Assembly (NCBI GenBank): GCA_910587545.1
Contig: CAJUMI010000043.1
Coordinates: forward strand, 1 to 19,824
Direction: 5' to 3'
Length of the DNA: 19,824 bases
DNA from: an uncultured Muribaculaceae bacterium
Lineage (GTDB): Bacteria > Bacteroidota > Bacteroidia > Bacteroidales > Muribaculaceae
Below the pieces are notes generated by a model. It had not been told where the DNA came from. It saw nothing but the letters and a program-made list of their open reading frames with translations, and did no database searches. Positions 6,086 to 14,069 of the stretch are shown here, one piece after another. Position numbers and translations under genes: made by a program. Numbering within the stretch: the stretch's first letter is position 1; each line of letters starts with the position of its first letter.

Positions 6086-8593
6086 ATGAAAAAGATTAAA
6101 TTTTTTCCGGGCATGCTTTATCTTGCGGGCGCTCTGTCGTTGGGCTCGTGCGGCGACGAAGTTGCGGGCGGCGGCAGCGCCACCGGCTCGATAGCCCCGG
6201 TAGTCGATGTCGACGCTATCATTCTCGGCGCCGATGTGGAGTCGAGGGCGGCCGATGATCCGGCACCCGAGACCGATGATCTGTCGCTGACGGTAAGATC
6301 GGCCGACGGTTCGTTTGACCGCACGTGGGATCGTCTGTCAGACTTCAGTGCCGACGAGGTTTTCCCGGTGGGCTACTATACTGTAGAGGTCAACTATGGC
6401 GACTCTCTCTCCGAGGGTTTTGACGCTGTGCCGGCATTCCATGCCTCACAATCAGTCAAGGTCATCGAGGCAGCGACGGTTCCCGTCGAGCTGAATGCCC
6501 GAAGAACCCATGCCTCGGTGAAGGTGAGCTACACCGAGGCCTTCGACAATTATATCGACCACGCCACAGTGCGCGTTGAGTCGCAGTCGGGCTACAAAAG
6601 CTATTTTGTGACTTCGCCGACCTTTACCGAAGATCGTCCGTCGCTAATCGTGCCGGGAAAGACCGCGCTGTTTGTGTCGGTGACCAGGCAGAACGGAGCG
6701 CAGGTCAATGATATCAAAGTGGCCGAATTCACAGCCGAGGCGCGCCACCGCTACAATGTGACCATCGATGTCAACGACGGCGGTGTCGGCAGGCCGACGC
6801 TTACGGTCGATTTTGACGATGAGGTCGCAGCCGAGACTGTCGACGTCGATCTCTCCGACGAGATGATTTTTGCCTCGGCGCCCAAATTTGTGCTCGAAGG
6901 CTTTGAAGACGGCGATCATATCGACTTTGTCGAACACGCTTATGCCGGCGGACCCGTGAAGGTGGGCATCATCGCCCAGGGCGGCATCCGCTCGGTGGTG
7001 CTGACCACGCAGTCGGCTTTTCTCCGCGACAAGAAGGGTCTCGATCCGGTGCTGGAGCTTGTCGGCAACGACGGTAATCACGGCATCGGAAACAGCGGCA
7101 TCAAGGTTCGCGGTCTCGACGGCTCTGTCGACGAGATGGCCATGATCGACTTCACCGATATGTTCGATACGTTTGATTATCTCGAGAGCGACAATGCTTA
7201 CGGCCATGTGTCGACTTTCAAGCTCGAGGTCACTGACCGCAACGGCAAGACGGCCGAGGCTCCCGTCGGATTTTCGATGAAACTTAACCCGATCGAGATG
7301 GCGGTTACGGCGGCTTCGGAAGTGAAATTCTTCGAGACCGATGTGACGATCGACTTCACTTATAACGGCAAGCCTGACAAACTCGGGTTCTATTATGTCA
7401 ACGATCTCGGTGTCGACAAACCTCTGACTGTCAACGGCGAAGTGACAGCAAAAGGCGGCAACGCCTATTCAGCCGCATTGACGGGGCTTCCGGCAGATCA
7501 GAATCCGGTAACCGTCAAGGTGAAAGCCGGCACGAAGTCTGCTTCGCTCCGCATCGAGCGCATCGCCCCGGCGTTCTCGCTGTCGGTAAAGCCCGAAGAC
7601 ATCTATGCCAAGAGGGCCTACATTACAGTGGAGAGCAGCGAAGTCGACGCTGTAAAGCTCGCACCGGTTGTGACGTTCTGGAAAGGCGCGTCCAACAAGC
7701 TTAAAGCCACGCGCGTCGGCGAGAGCGCGACTTTCCTTGTCGAAGGCCTTGCCAGCGGTATTGAGAATACCGTCTGGGGGTCTCTGGTCAACAGAGCTGA
7801 CGCCGCCGAGTCTATCACATTCACAACAGAAGCGGCAAGACAGCTGGAGAATGCCGGATTTGAAACTTGGACTTTTGATCAGGTTGGACGTTGGCAGACA
7901 TTATGGTATGTGGATCCAACGGATTATTGGGCGACTATGAACGCAAAGACAACTCAGCAACATGGTGATATTGGTGTGTTTGATACTGCACCTCGCTCTG
8001 CATATTGCTCAACTTCAGGGACTCGTCCAGCAAATGCTAATGTAAGTAGGAACCCATCTGCAACGGCAAACTCCGGGAATCAACATACTGGCAATAACGC
8101 GGCAGTGATCAGAACTGTAGGGTGGGGTAAAAATAACACTTCATTCGGTTACAGTGGAAGATGTGATAATGTAACAGAAGGAGAACTTTTCCTTGGAAAA
8201 AACAATGATCAGTTTGAGGCAATCAGAGGTATTGAGTTCGCTCAGCGTCCCATGGGCATGAAGTTTTATGCCAAATATATTCCGTTTAAATCCGGAAACG
8301 GTGATTTCGGAACCGCGGAAATAATAGTTCGTGATGCATCGGGCAATATTTTGGCGCAAAGGTTGGAAAATATTCAGGAAACCAATGGCTATGTCTTGAT
8401 CAATATGCCGCTCACATATAATTATCCGTCTGTTAAGGCTGCAAAATTAGAGGTCAATTTCAAATCTTCCGGAAATAAGGATTGTGTGAAATATGCCAGT
8501 CAATATCTTAGTGATGCAGGTCGGGCGAATCTAAGTGATGCCGAATATGTTGGTTCACAATTATACATCGATGACATCGAATTGATCTATTAA
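6086..8593 (+). CDS. DUF4493 lipoprotein with Fn3-like and PCMD domains
   Basis: A protein of 835 residues from the ATG at 6086; a TTG at 6080 adds two residues and is unlikely. A lipoprotein signal peptide ends at LGS-Cys22, and acidic residues follow the Cys, as in Bacteroidetes surface lipoproteins. The domain order appears to be DUF4493 (about 25-265, with the typical PVGYYTVEV strand), a beta-rich middle domain (about 268-400), two Fn3/Ig-like modules (about 402-490 and 495-586), and a PCMD domain (putative carbohydrate metabolism domain, about 587-835). The PCMD domain opens with LENAGFETW and closes with LYIDDIELIY. The role is unknown; a surface-anchored binding or adhesion function is inferred. 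Base composition falls sharply at about 7850, exactly at the PCMD boundary (68% GC at 6961-7020, 35% at 8161-8220 by hand count). It is the first gene of a three-gene operon. Confidence 0.8.
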   Translation: MKKIKFFPGMLYLAGALSLGSCGDEVAGGGSATGSIAPVVDVDAIILGADVESRAADDPAPETDDLSLTVRSADGSFDRTWDRLSDFSADEVFPVGYYTVEVNYGDSLSEGFDAVPAFHASQSVKVIEAATVPVELNARRTHASVKVSYTEAFDNYIDHATVRVESQSGYKSYFVTSPTFTEDRPSLIVPGKTALFVSVTRQNGAQVNDIKVAEFTAEARHRYNVTIDVNDGGVGRPTLTVDFDDEVAAETVDVDLSDEMIFASAPKFVLEGFEDGDHIDFVEHAYAGGPVKVGIIAQGGIRSVVLTTQSAFLRDKKGLDPVLELVGNDGNHGIGNSGIKVRGLDGSVDEMAMIDFTDMFDTFDYLESDNAYGHVSTFKLEVTDRNGKTAEAPVGFSMKLNPIEMAVTAASEVKFFETDVTIDFTYNGKPDKLGFYYVNDLGVDKPLTVNGEVTAKGGNAYSAALTGLPADQNPVTVKVKAGTKSASLRIERIAPAFSLSVKPEDIYAKRAYITVESSEVDAVKLAPVVTFWKGASNKLKATRVGESATFLVEGLASGIENTVWGSLVNRADAAESITFTTEAARQLENAGFETWTFDQVGRWQTLWYVDPTDYWATMNAKTTQQHGDIGVFDTAPRSAYCSTSGTRPANANVSRNPSATANSGNQHTGNNAAVIRTVGWGKNNTSFGYSGRCDNVTEGELFLGKNNDQFEAIRGIEFAQRPMGMKFYAKYIPFKSGNGDFGTAEIIVRDASGNILAQRLENIQETNGYVLINMPLTYNYPSVKAAKLEVNFKSSGNKDCVKYASQYLSDAGRANLSDAEYVGSQLYIDDIELIY

Positions 8594-8613
8594 ACAAGGA
8601 AAATAAATCGGAA

Positions 8614-9894
8614 ATGAAAAATAAAATATTAAGATTAATCCCTCTGATAGCGCTTGTACTGGGACTTTCGGCTTGCGACGACCATAATTATGGCGGCGAA
8701 GATGTGGCTGAAGGCTCGATATCGTTTGCAAGTTTCGGTGTCGATGTGCAGGAGGGTCAGACCGTTGTCGAGTCACGCACGGGCATTGATGTGTCAGGTT
8801 ATCTGGTGAAGATCGTCAATACGGCCACCGGCCGTGTTGTGATGCAGTCGGCCTACGGTCAACTGCCCGGCGTTATATCGTTGCCTGTCAGCGACTATAA
8901 GATAAAGGTGGAGTCACACGAGGTGCAGCCCGCCGAGTTTGATCGGCCCTATTATGCAGGAGAGACTGCGGTGAAAGTGAGTGCCAACAGCATCTCTGAC
9001 GCCGGCAAGGTGACATGCCGCTTCTCGTCGATCAGAGTATCGATCCGCTATGCCGACAATCTGCGTCCGTTGCTCGGCGACGACGTTACAGTGACGGTCA
9101 ATACAAGAGGCACAGGAGAACTTGTGTTCACCCCGACAGACAGCCGTTCGGGTTACTTCGAGGCTGTTGAGGGATCGACGACTCTTGTCGCAATTTTCAG
9201 AGGCACTGTCAACGGTCAGTTAACCGAACTTCGCAAGGAACTGACCGATATCAAGGCCGGTGACCACCGCATAATCACTTTCAAAATCAAACTGCCTGAC
9301 GATTTCCCCGATGCTGGCGGCACGATAGATCCGTCGACGGGTGTGACGATTGACTCGAGTGTGGAGAATGTCGACCGGAACGGCAATGTGACTTTCGAGG
9401 AAGATAATCTTGGCGGTGACGACCGTCCCGGTCAGGAAGGACCCGAAGGACCCGAAAATCCCGACAATCCGAATATCCCTGACAAACCTGATAGTGATGT
9501 TTCTATGACAGCTCCCGAGCTTGTCTTTGACGAGCAGATGGATTGCTCGCCGAAGAATGGTATAGTAAACATACATGCTGATTCCGGAATAGCGCATCTT
9601 TATATTAAGGTTGATACTGACAACGATGATTTTAGAGATATTGCATTACAGATGTTCGGAGAAGGCAAATTTGATTTTGCCGATCCGAATATGTCGGAAG
9701 AATCCAAGGCTCAATTGGAGCCTCTCGGACTCAGTTATGGCGATGCAATTTTGAATCAGACGGATGTTCCTTTTGATATATCGATGTTTATACCTCTGTT
9801 AAGTGGTTTCCGGGGAACAACGACATTCAGTTTGACCGTTGTCAGCAATAATGGGGCAGAATTATCAAAGAGTCTAATCTTCAAAGCTGAATGA
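8614..9894 (+). CDS. DUF4493 lipoprotein, short form without PCMD
   Basis: A protein of 426 residues starting 20 bases after the previous stop. The lipobox is LSA-Cys21, followed directly by Asp-Asp. A DUF4493-like region covers about residues 22-235, with LPVSDYKIKVESHEV and a PYYAGE motif typical of the family. A Gly/Pro/Asp/Asn-rich linker (about 270-295, GPEGPENPDNPNIPDKPD) leads to a final beta-rich domain (about 296-426). That domain resembles the middle domains of the two neighbours, including a PFDISMFIPLL segment. Fn3-like and PCMD domains are absent, so this is a shortened architecture. GC content falls after the linker (57% at 9001-9060, 32% at 9601-9660 by hand count). Its stop overlaps the next gene's first ATG (ATGA), suggesting translational coupling and coordinated amounts of the two proteins. 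Confidence 0.78.
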   Translation: MKNKILRLIPLIALVLGLSACDDHNYGGEDVAEGSISFASFGVDVQEGQTVVESRTGIDVSGYLVKIVNTATGRVVMQSAYGQLPGVISLPVSDYKIKVESHEVQPAEFDRPYYAGETAVKVSANSISDAGKVTCRFSSIRVSIRYADNLRPLLGDDVTVTVNTRGTGELVFTPTDSRSGYFEAVEGSTTLVAIFRGTVNGQLTELRKELTDIKAGDHRIITFKIKLPDDFPDAGGTIDPSTGVTIDSSVENVDRNGNVTFEEDNLGGDDRPGQEGPEGPENPDNPNIPDKPDSDVSMTAPELVFDEQMDCSPKNGIVNIHADSGIAHLYIKVDTDNDDFRDIALQMFGEGKFDFADPNMSEESKAQLEPLGLSYGDAILNQTDVPFDISMFIPLLSGFRGTTTFSLTVVSNNGAELSKSLIFKAE

Positions 9895-12083
9895 CCATGA
9901 AAAAGACAATATTATTTTCAACGGTCGCTCTGGCAGTTCTTGCGATGAGTTGTGCTAATGACGATGAGCGTTTTTTCGGCAATGGTGAAGGCCGTATGGT
10001 GCTGACAACCGAGATTAAGGCTGATATCAATGTCGAGAGCCGTGCTTCGGCCTCGACAGAAGATCTAAACGAGAGTATGATACTATGGATTTCCAACTCC
10101 AAAGGCCCGGTGAGAAAATACAAAGGCCTGTCTTCGCTACCCGACAGCGAGTGGCTGCTTTCAGACCACTATGTCGCCGAGGCCTGGGCAGGAGACTCGG
10201 TTTCGGCGTCGTTTACCGACCGGTGGTTCAAGGGCCGTCAGGAGTTCGATATCCGTGCGGGCGAAGTGACGTCGGTCAATGTCCCCTGTAAGATTGCCAA
10301 TGTTCTGGCAAGTATTTCTTATGCCGACGGTCTGACAGACTATTTCAGCCAATACAGTGTAACTGTAGGCCATAAGCGCGGCAGTCTGACGTTCGAGGGC
10401 GAGACCGCCTTGTCGACCGGTTATTTCATGATGCCGTCTACCGACAAGAACCTCTCATGGACTCTAAAGGCTGTAACAAATGCGGGTGTGACAGTGGAGC
10501 GCAGCGGCGTGATCGAGAACGCACAGCCGGCGACCGAATATGTGATCAATGTGCGCTTTGATCCGACCGGCTCGACAGTCGGCGGATCGTATTTCGATAT
10601 AGTTGTGGATGTGACAGAAAACGTTGTCTATGACGACTTCGTTCTCGAACTCGCTCCCATCATCAAGGGCGAGGGCTTCGATATCTCCGGCGAACTCCTT
10701 GCCAAGCCCGGCGAGGTAGGCCGCAGATCTGTGTTGGTTGCGGCTTCAAGCGCTCTGACCAAGGTCGAGGTGGGTATGGAGAATTTCAGTCAGATACTCG
10801 GCATAAAGAGTTCTGCCGGCAATGAGTTCACGACAATCAACTTTATGACCGAACTAGATCCGACGTTCGTCGAAAATCTTCTCAATGCGGGTGTGCAGGG
10901 TGTGTATAGCCGCGACGATGACGGCAATGTTGCTATGATGAGAATTAATTTCGGCGATGCGTTCACCAACAAACTCACCGACGGCGTCTACCGAATCAAT
11001 ATCCGCGCCATTGATTCCAAAGATCAGGAAAGTTCGGCAGTGTTTACGATCAATGTTTCCAATGATCCGGTGCAGATTGTTGAGGTCTGCGATTATGATG
11101 TGTGGGCTACATCGGCGACACTGACCGCCAATGTGCTCCGCGACGATGTCACCAGTCCCGGCCTGCAGTACCGCAAACGCGGCGATGCCGACTGGACTGA
11201 CGCTACAATTGTGCGCAGCGGAGATGTGATCACGGCTCAGGCTTCGGGTCTTACCCCAGGTACGACGTATGAGTATCGAGCAACGGCCGTTGTCGACGGC
11301 GCGTTTGCGACCGATCCCCTGGCATTCACCACCGAAGCCGCAGCCCAGCTGCCCAACAGCGGTTTTGAGGAGTGGAATACGTCAACAAAAGCATATCTTT
11401 TGTATGCCGATAGTGGCCAAATGTTCTGGGATAGCGGAAATCACGGGTCAGCGACACTGAATAAGAATATCACTGTTCCTGACAATACAGTCAAGCACTC
11501 CGGAAACTATTCCGTTAAAATGGCCTCGGAAAAGATTGTTATAAAATTTGCAGCAGGTAACGCTTTTGTAGGTCAATATCTTGCAACGGAAGGAACTGAC
11601 GGGCAGTTAGGCTGGGGGCGCCCGTTCACTTCTCGCCCCAAGGCTCTGAGAGGTTATGTAAAATACACTCCTAAAGTAGTAACAGATGCCAACGGCGGTG
11701 ATCTTAAAAAAGGAGATATGGATAATGGGATTATCTATATAGCTTTAGTTGACGGAACTACCCAAGATGCTGATGCCGCAGATAAAGACTATGTGTCAGG
11801 TTTGCAGCAGAAATCATGGCCGGTGATCGTCAAAACAAAAAAAGAAAAGAGACTGCTATTCAGCAAAGGGGATGCAAATGTCATAGCCTATGGAGAAAAG
11901 GTGTTCACTGAGGCGACAGCCGGTGATGGTATGATCGAATTCGAGATCCCGATCGAATATTTCAAATCGAATATAAAGGCCGCTAATATAGTGGTTACGA
12001 TGTCAGCGTCGCGTTACGGCGATTATTTCACAGGTGGCGATGGCTCGACAATGTGGGTCGACGATCTTGAACTTGTCTATTGA
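9891..12083 (+). CDS. DUF4493 lipoprotein with Fn3 and PCMD domains
   Basis: A protein of 730 residues from the ATG at 9891; the ATG at 9897 is equally possible and would give 728. The lipobox reads LAMS-Cys21 (one position is slightly off consensus), followed by ANDDE. Domains in order: DUF4493 (about 22-240); a beta-rich middle domain (about 245-390); a clear Fn3 module (about 392-486, with the TTYEYRATAV strand); and PCMD (about 487-730), opening LPNSGFEEW and closing MWVDDLELVY. It has the architecture of the first gene of the operon but a divergent sequence, so the two are old paralogues rather than a recent duplication. GC falls from 63% (11101-11160) to 30% (11701-11760) by hand count, near the start of the PCMD domain. 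The function is unknown; surface display is inferred. The operon ends at the hairpin at 12111-12152. Confidence 0.8.
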   Translation: MTMKKTILFSTVALAVLAMSCANDDERFFGNGEGRMVLTTEIKADINVESRASASTEDLNESMILWISNSKGPVRKYKGLSSLPDSEWLLSDHYVAEAWAGDSVSASFTDRWFKGRQEFDIRAGEVTSVNVPCKIANVLASISYADGLTDYFSQYSVTVGHKRGSLTFEGETALSTGYFMMPSTDKNLSWTLKAVTNAGVTVERSGVIENAQPATEYVINVRFDPTGSTVGGSYFDIVVDVTENVVYDDFVLELAPIIKGEGFDISGELLAKPGEVGRRSVLVAASSALTKVEVGMENFSQILGIKSSAGNEFTTINFMTELDPTFVENLLNAGVQGVYSRDDDGNVAMMRINFGDAFTNKLTDGVYRINIRAIDSKDQESSAVFTINVSNDPVQIVEVCDYDVWATSATLTANVLRDDVTSPGLQYRKRGDADWTDATIVRSGDVITAQASGLTPGTTYEYRATAVVDGAFATDPLAFTTEAAAQLPNSGFEEWNTSTKAYLLYADSGQMFWDSGNHGSATLNKNITVPDNTVKHSGNYSVKMASEKIVIKFAAGNAFVGQYLATEGTDGQLGWGRPFTSRPKALRGYVKYTPKVVTDANGGDLKKGDMDNGIIYIALVDGTTQDADAADKDYVSGLQQKSWPVIVKTKKEKRLLFSKGDANVIAYGEKVFTEATAGDGMIEFEIPIEYFKSNIKAANIVVTMSASRYGDYFTGGDGSTMWVDDLELVY

Positions 12084-12110
12084 TCATATCTGATAATTCA
12101 GACTTAAAAT

Positions 12111-12152
12111 CGGCGGTGAGTCAAATGTGCGACTCACCGCCGCTTTGCTTTT
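12111..12152 (+). terminator. Terminator of the lipoprotein operon
   Basis: A perfect 12-bp inverted repeat (12111-12122 and 12131-12142) encloses an 8-base loop and is followed by CTTTGCTTTT. It lies 28 bases after the stop of the third lipoprotein gene and separates that operon from the permease promoter. Confidence 0.85.
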
Positions 12153-12158
12153 GACAGG

Positions 12159-12192
12159 TCAGACAGCCGTCTGATAAGTCTGAGCCGTCTGA
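12159..12192 (+). repeat. GTCTGA array with 9-bp period upstream of the permease promoter
   Basis: GTCTGA occurs at 12169-12174, 12178-12183 and 12187-12192, each start exactly 9 bases after the last. The inverted copy TCAGAC at 12159-12164 forms a perfect 6-bp hairpin with the first copy (loop AGCC). The array ends 26 bases before the -7 element of the next gene, where an activator or repressor could act. Function is inferred from position only. Confidence 0.45.
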
Positions 12193-12218
12193 AGAGCCGG
12201 AATTTGCAAAAAAAGTAG

Positions 12219-12226
12219 TATCTTTG
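12219..12226 (+). promoter_or_regulatory. -7 element of the permease-ribBA operon
   Basis: TATCTTTG matches the Bacteroidetes -7 consensus and ends only four bases before the ATG at 12231. Transcription would begin at or next to the start codon, predicting a leaderless or near-leaderless mRNA. No TTTG sits at the standard spacing; the nearest (12203-12206) is 12 bases upstream. Confidence 0.6.
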
Positions 12227-12230
12227 CGCG

Positions 12231-14051
12231 ATGTTCAGAATAAAGCGCTTATATACATTCATGCTGCAGAGCTTTATGCCTCTGCTTGTCATGACTTTTT
12301 TCATCAGTCTCTTCGTGGTGATGATGCAGTTTCTGTGGCGTTTTATCAGTGATATAGTGGGCAAAGGATTGTCGTTCGACGTAATAGCCGAGCTGTTCTT
12401 CTATGCTACCCTGACGATGGTGCCGATGGCTCTTCCGTTGGCCGTGCTGCTTGCATCGCTGATGACCTTCGGCAACCTCGGCGAAAAGTTCGAACTTACA
12501 GCCATGAAGGCATCGGGCATATCACTGTTCAGGATCATGAGTCCCCTTATCATAGTGATGTCTGTGATCGCTGTCGGCGCGTTTTTCTTTCAGAACAACG
12601 TGTTGCCCGTGGCTCAGACCAAGATGTGGACTCTGATGCTTTCCATGCGCCAGAAAACCCCTGAGGTCGAGATCCCCGAGCGCTCGTTCTACGATGAGAT
12701 ACCCAATATCAATCTTTATATCGACCGTAAGAATCCCGAGACGGGCATGCTCTACGGCATGATACTCTATGACATGACGCGAGGCATGGACAATTCTCGT
12801 GTGATACTCGCCGACTCGGGCAGCCTGAGTTTCACCGAAGACAAGAAACATCTGTTTATGCATCTCTATGACGGCGAGATGTTCGAGAATCTGCGCGACA
12901 ACGCCATGGGTGTCACGGCGTCGGGTTACATGCCGTTCCGCCGCGAACAGTTTGACGACAAACAGATCTATATGGCCTTCGACGCCAATTTCAACCGCAT
13001 AGACGAGGGCGGCATACGCAGCCAGTATGTAGGGCAGAACATCTCCGAACTACGTCATTCGATCGACTCTATAGGAGCGAGGGTCGACTCTATAGGCTCG
13101 GTCTATGCAGCCGAGATATTGTCGGCTCCGATGATGGGACTGTCGCAGACGCTGTCGCGTCGCGAGGGTGACTCTATTGTGAACTACCGCCGTCCGGAGG
13201 TGGCGATGGAGAAGCCGCTCGACCTCGACTCGGTGTTCAACGCGCCGTCGGCAAGCTATGCCAAAACCTATCTCAACCAGGCTCTCAACAAGGCGCGCCG
13301 GCAGAAGATGGACTATGAATACCGCAGTTTGTCGCTCGCCGAAGAAGCCAAGATCATGCGTAAGCATGATATAGAGATGCAGAAGAAGTTCACGCTGTCG
13401 TTTGCCTGCATTATCTTCTTCTTTATCGGTGCTCCCCTCGGCGCTATCATCAAGAAAGGAGGCCTCGGAACTCCGCTGGTGATCTCGGTTCTGCTGTTCA
13501 TCGTCTATTTCATCATCGACAATTCGGGTTTCAAGATGGCCCGCGACGGAAAGATCGATGTGTATCAGGGCATGTGGATGAGTTCGGCCGTGTTGCTGCC
13601 GCTCGGTATATTTTTCACCTATAAGGCAGTGGGCGACTCGGCGGTGTTCAATGTCGATGCTTACCGCAATTTCTTCAACCGTCTGATCGGCCGCGAACCC
13701 AAGCGTAATCTCGAACTCAAAGAGGTGGTGATGCGCGACATCGTGCCCGAAGATGCCGTAGCGATGATCGCCCGCTTTGACGCCGACTGCCGTCGCGAGG
13801 CCGAAAAGATCTCGCGCAAGAACGCTCTGATGCGCCGCATGTCTATCAAGGGGCTGCACCATCTCAAAGACAGGCTTAACGATATCGTCGACTATCTGTC
13901 GAATTCACGCGACATGGCGGTAGTGAACCTGCTTAACAATTATCCGTTTAACATAACGTCGCGCAACCTCGGCGCGGTCATTGATAACAACCGCAATCTG
14001 ACCGATCTGATATCGAAGGATCGCGAAGCGGCAGGCGACGATAAAAATTGA
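12231..14051 (+). CDS. LptF/LptG family (YjgP/YjgQ) permease
   Basis: An inner-membrane protein of 606 residues of the LPS transport family. LptF and LptG form the membrane part of the ABC transporter that, with LptB, drives lipopolysaccharide from the inner membrane toward LptC-LptA. The N-terminus MFRIKRLYTFMLQSF and three membrane segments (about 13-37, 50-78 and 98-123) match the family. A periplasmic beta-jellyroll region follows (about 125-275), then a charged insert (about 280-385) and three more membrane segments (about 388-465), including the GAPLGAIIKKGGLG phrase. Members outside Bacteroidetes have about 360 residues; the extra length here is the insert plus a C-terminal cytoplasmic tail of about 130 residues. 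Whether it is LptF or LptG cannot be decided. ribBA follows 18 bases later with no promoter motif between, so the two are likely co-transcribed. Confidence 0.88.
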   Translation: MFRIKRLYTFMLQSFMPLLVMTFFISLFVVMMQFLWRFISDIVGKGLSFDVIAELFFYATLTMVPMALPLAVLLASLMTFGNLGEKFELTAMKASGISLFRIMSPLIIVMSVIAVGAFFFQNNVLPVAQTKMWTLMLSMRQKTPEVEIPERSFYDEIPNINLYIDRKNPETGMLYGMILYDMTRGMDNSRVILADSGSLSFTEDKKHLFMHLYDGEMFENLRDNAMGVTASGYMPFRREQFDDKQIYMAFDANFNRIDEGGIRSQYVGQNISELRHSIDSIGARVDSIGSVYAAEILSAPMMGLSQTLSRREGDSIVNYRRPEVAMEKPLDLDSVFNAPSASYAKTYLNQALNKARRQKMDYEYRSLSLAEEAKIMRKHDIEMQKKFTLSFACIIFFFIGAPLGAIIKKGGLGTPLVISVLLFIVYFIIDNSGFKMARDGKIDVYQGMWMSSAVLLPLGIFFTYKAVGDSAVFNVDAYRNFFNRLIGREPKRNLELKEVVMRDIVPEDAVAMIARFDADCRREAEKISRKNALMRRMSIKGLHHLKDRLNDIVDYLSNSRDMAVVNLLNNYPFNITSRNLGAVIDNNRNLTDLISKDREAAGDDKN

Positions 14052-14069
14052 CAGATATACATATATTAT

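Noticed and set aside
6644..7207. Long antisense open frame of 187 codons inside the first lipoprotein gene
   Set aside because: It is the reverse shadow of GC-rich coding sequence, has no promoter motif or family resemblance, and the forward frame has clear domains.
6086..12083. Polysaccharide utilisation locus
   Set aside because: No SusC/SusD pair, glycoside hydrolase or hybrid two-component sensor is present; PCMD domains alone do not support such a call.
13050..13862. Antisense open frame of 270 codons inside the permease gene
   Set aside because: High GC on the sense strand removes stops from this frame; the product is His/Arg-rich without recognisable motifs.
14052..14069. FMN riboswitch or separate promoter before ribBA
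   Set aside because: Only 18 bases separate it from the permease stop, too short for a riboswitch, and no TAnnTTTG element is present.
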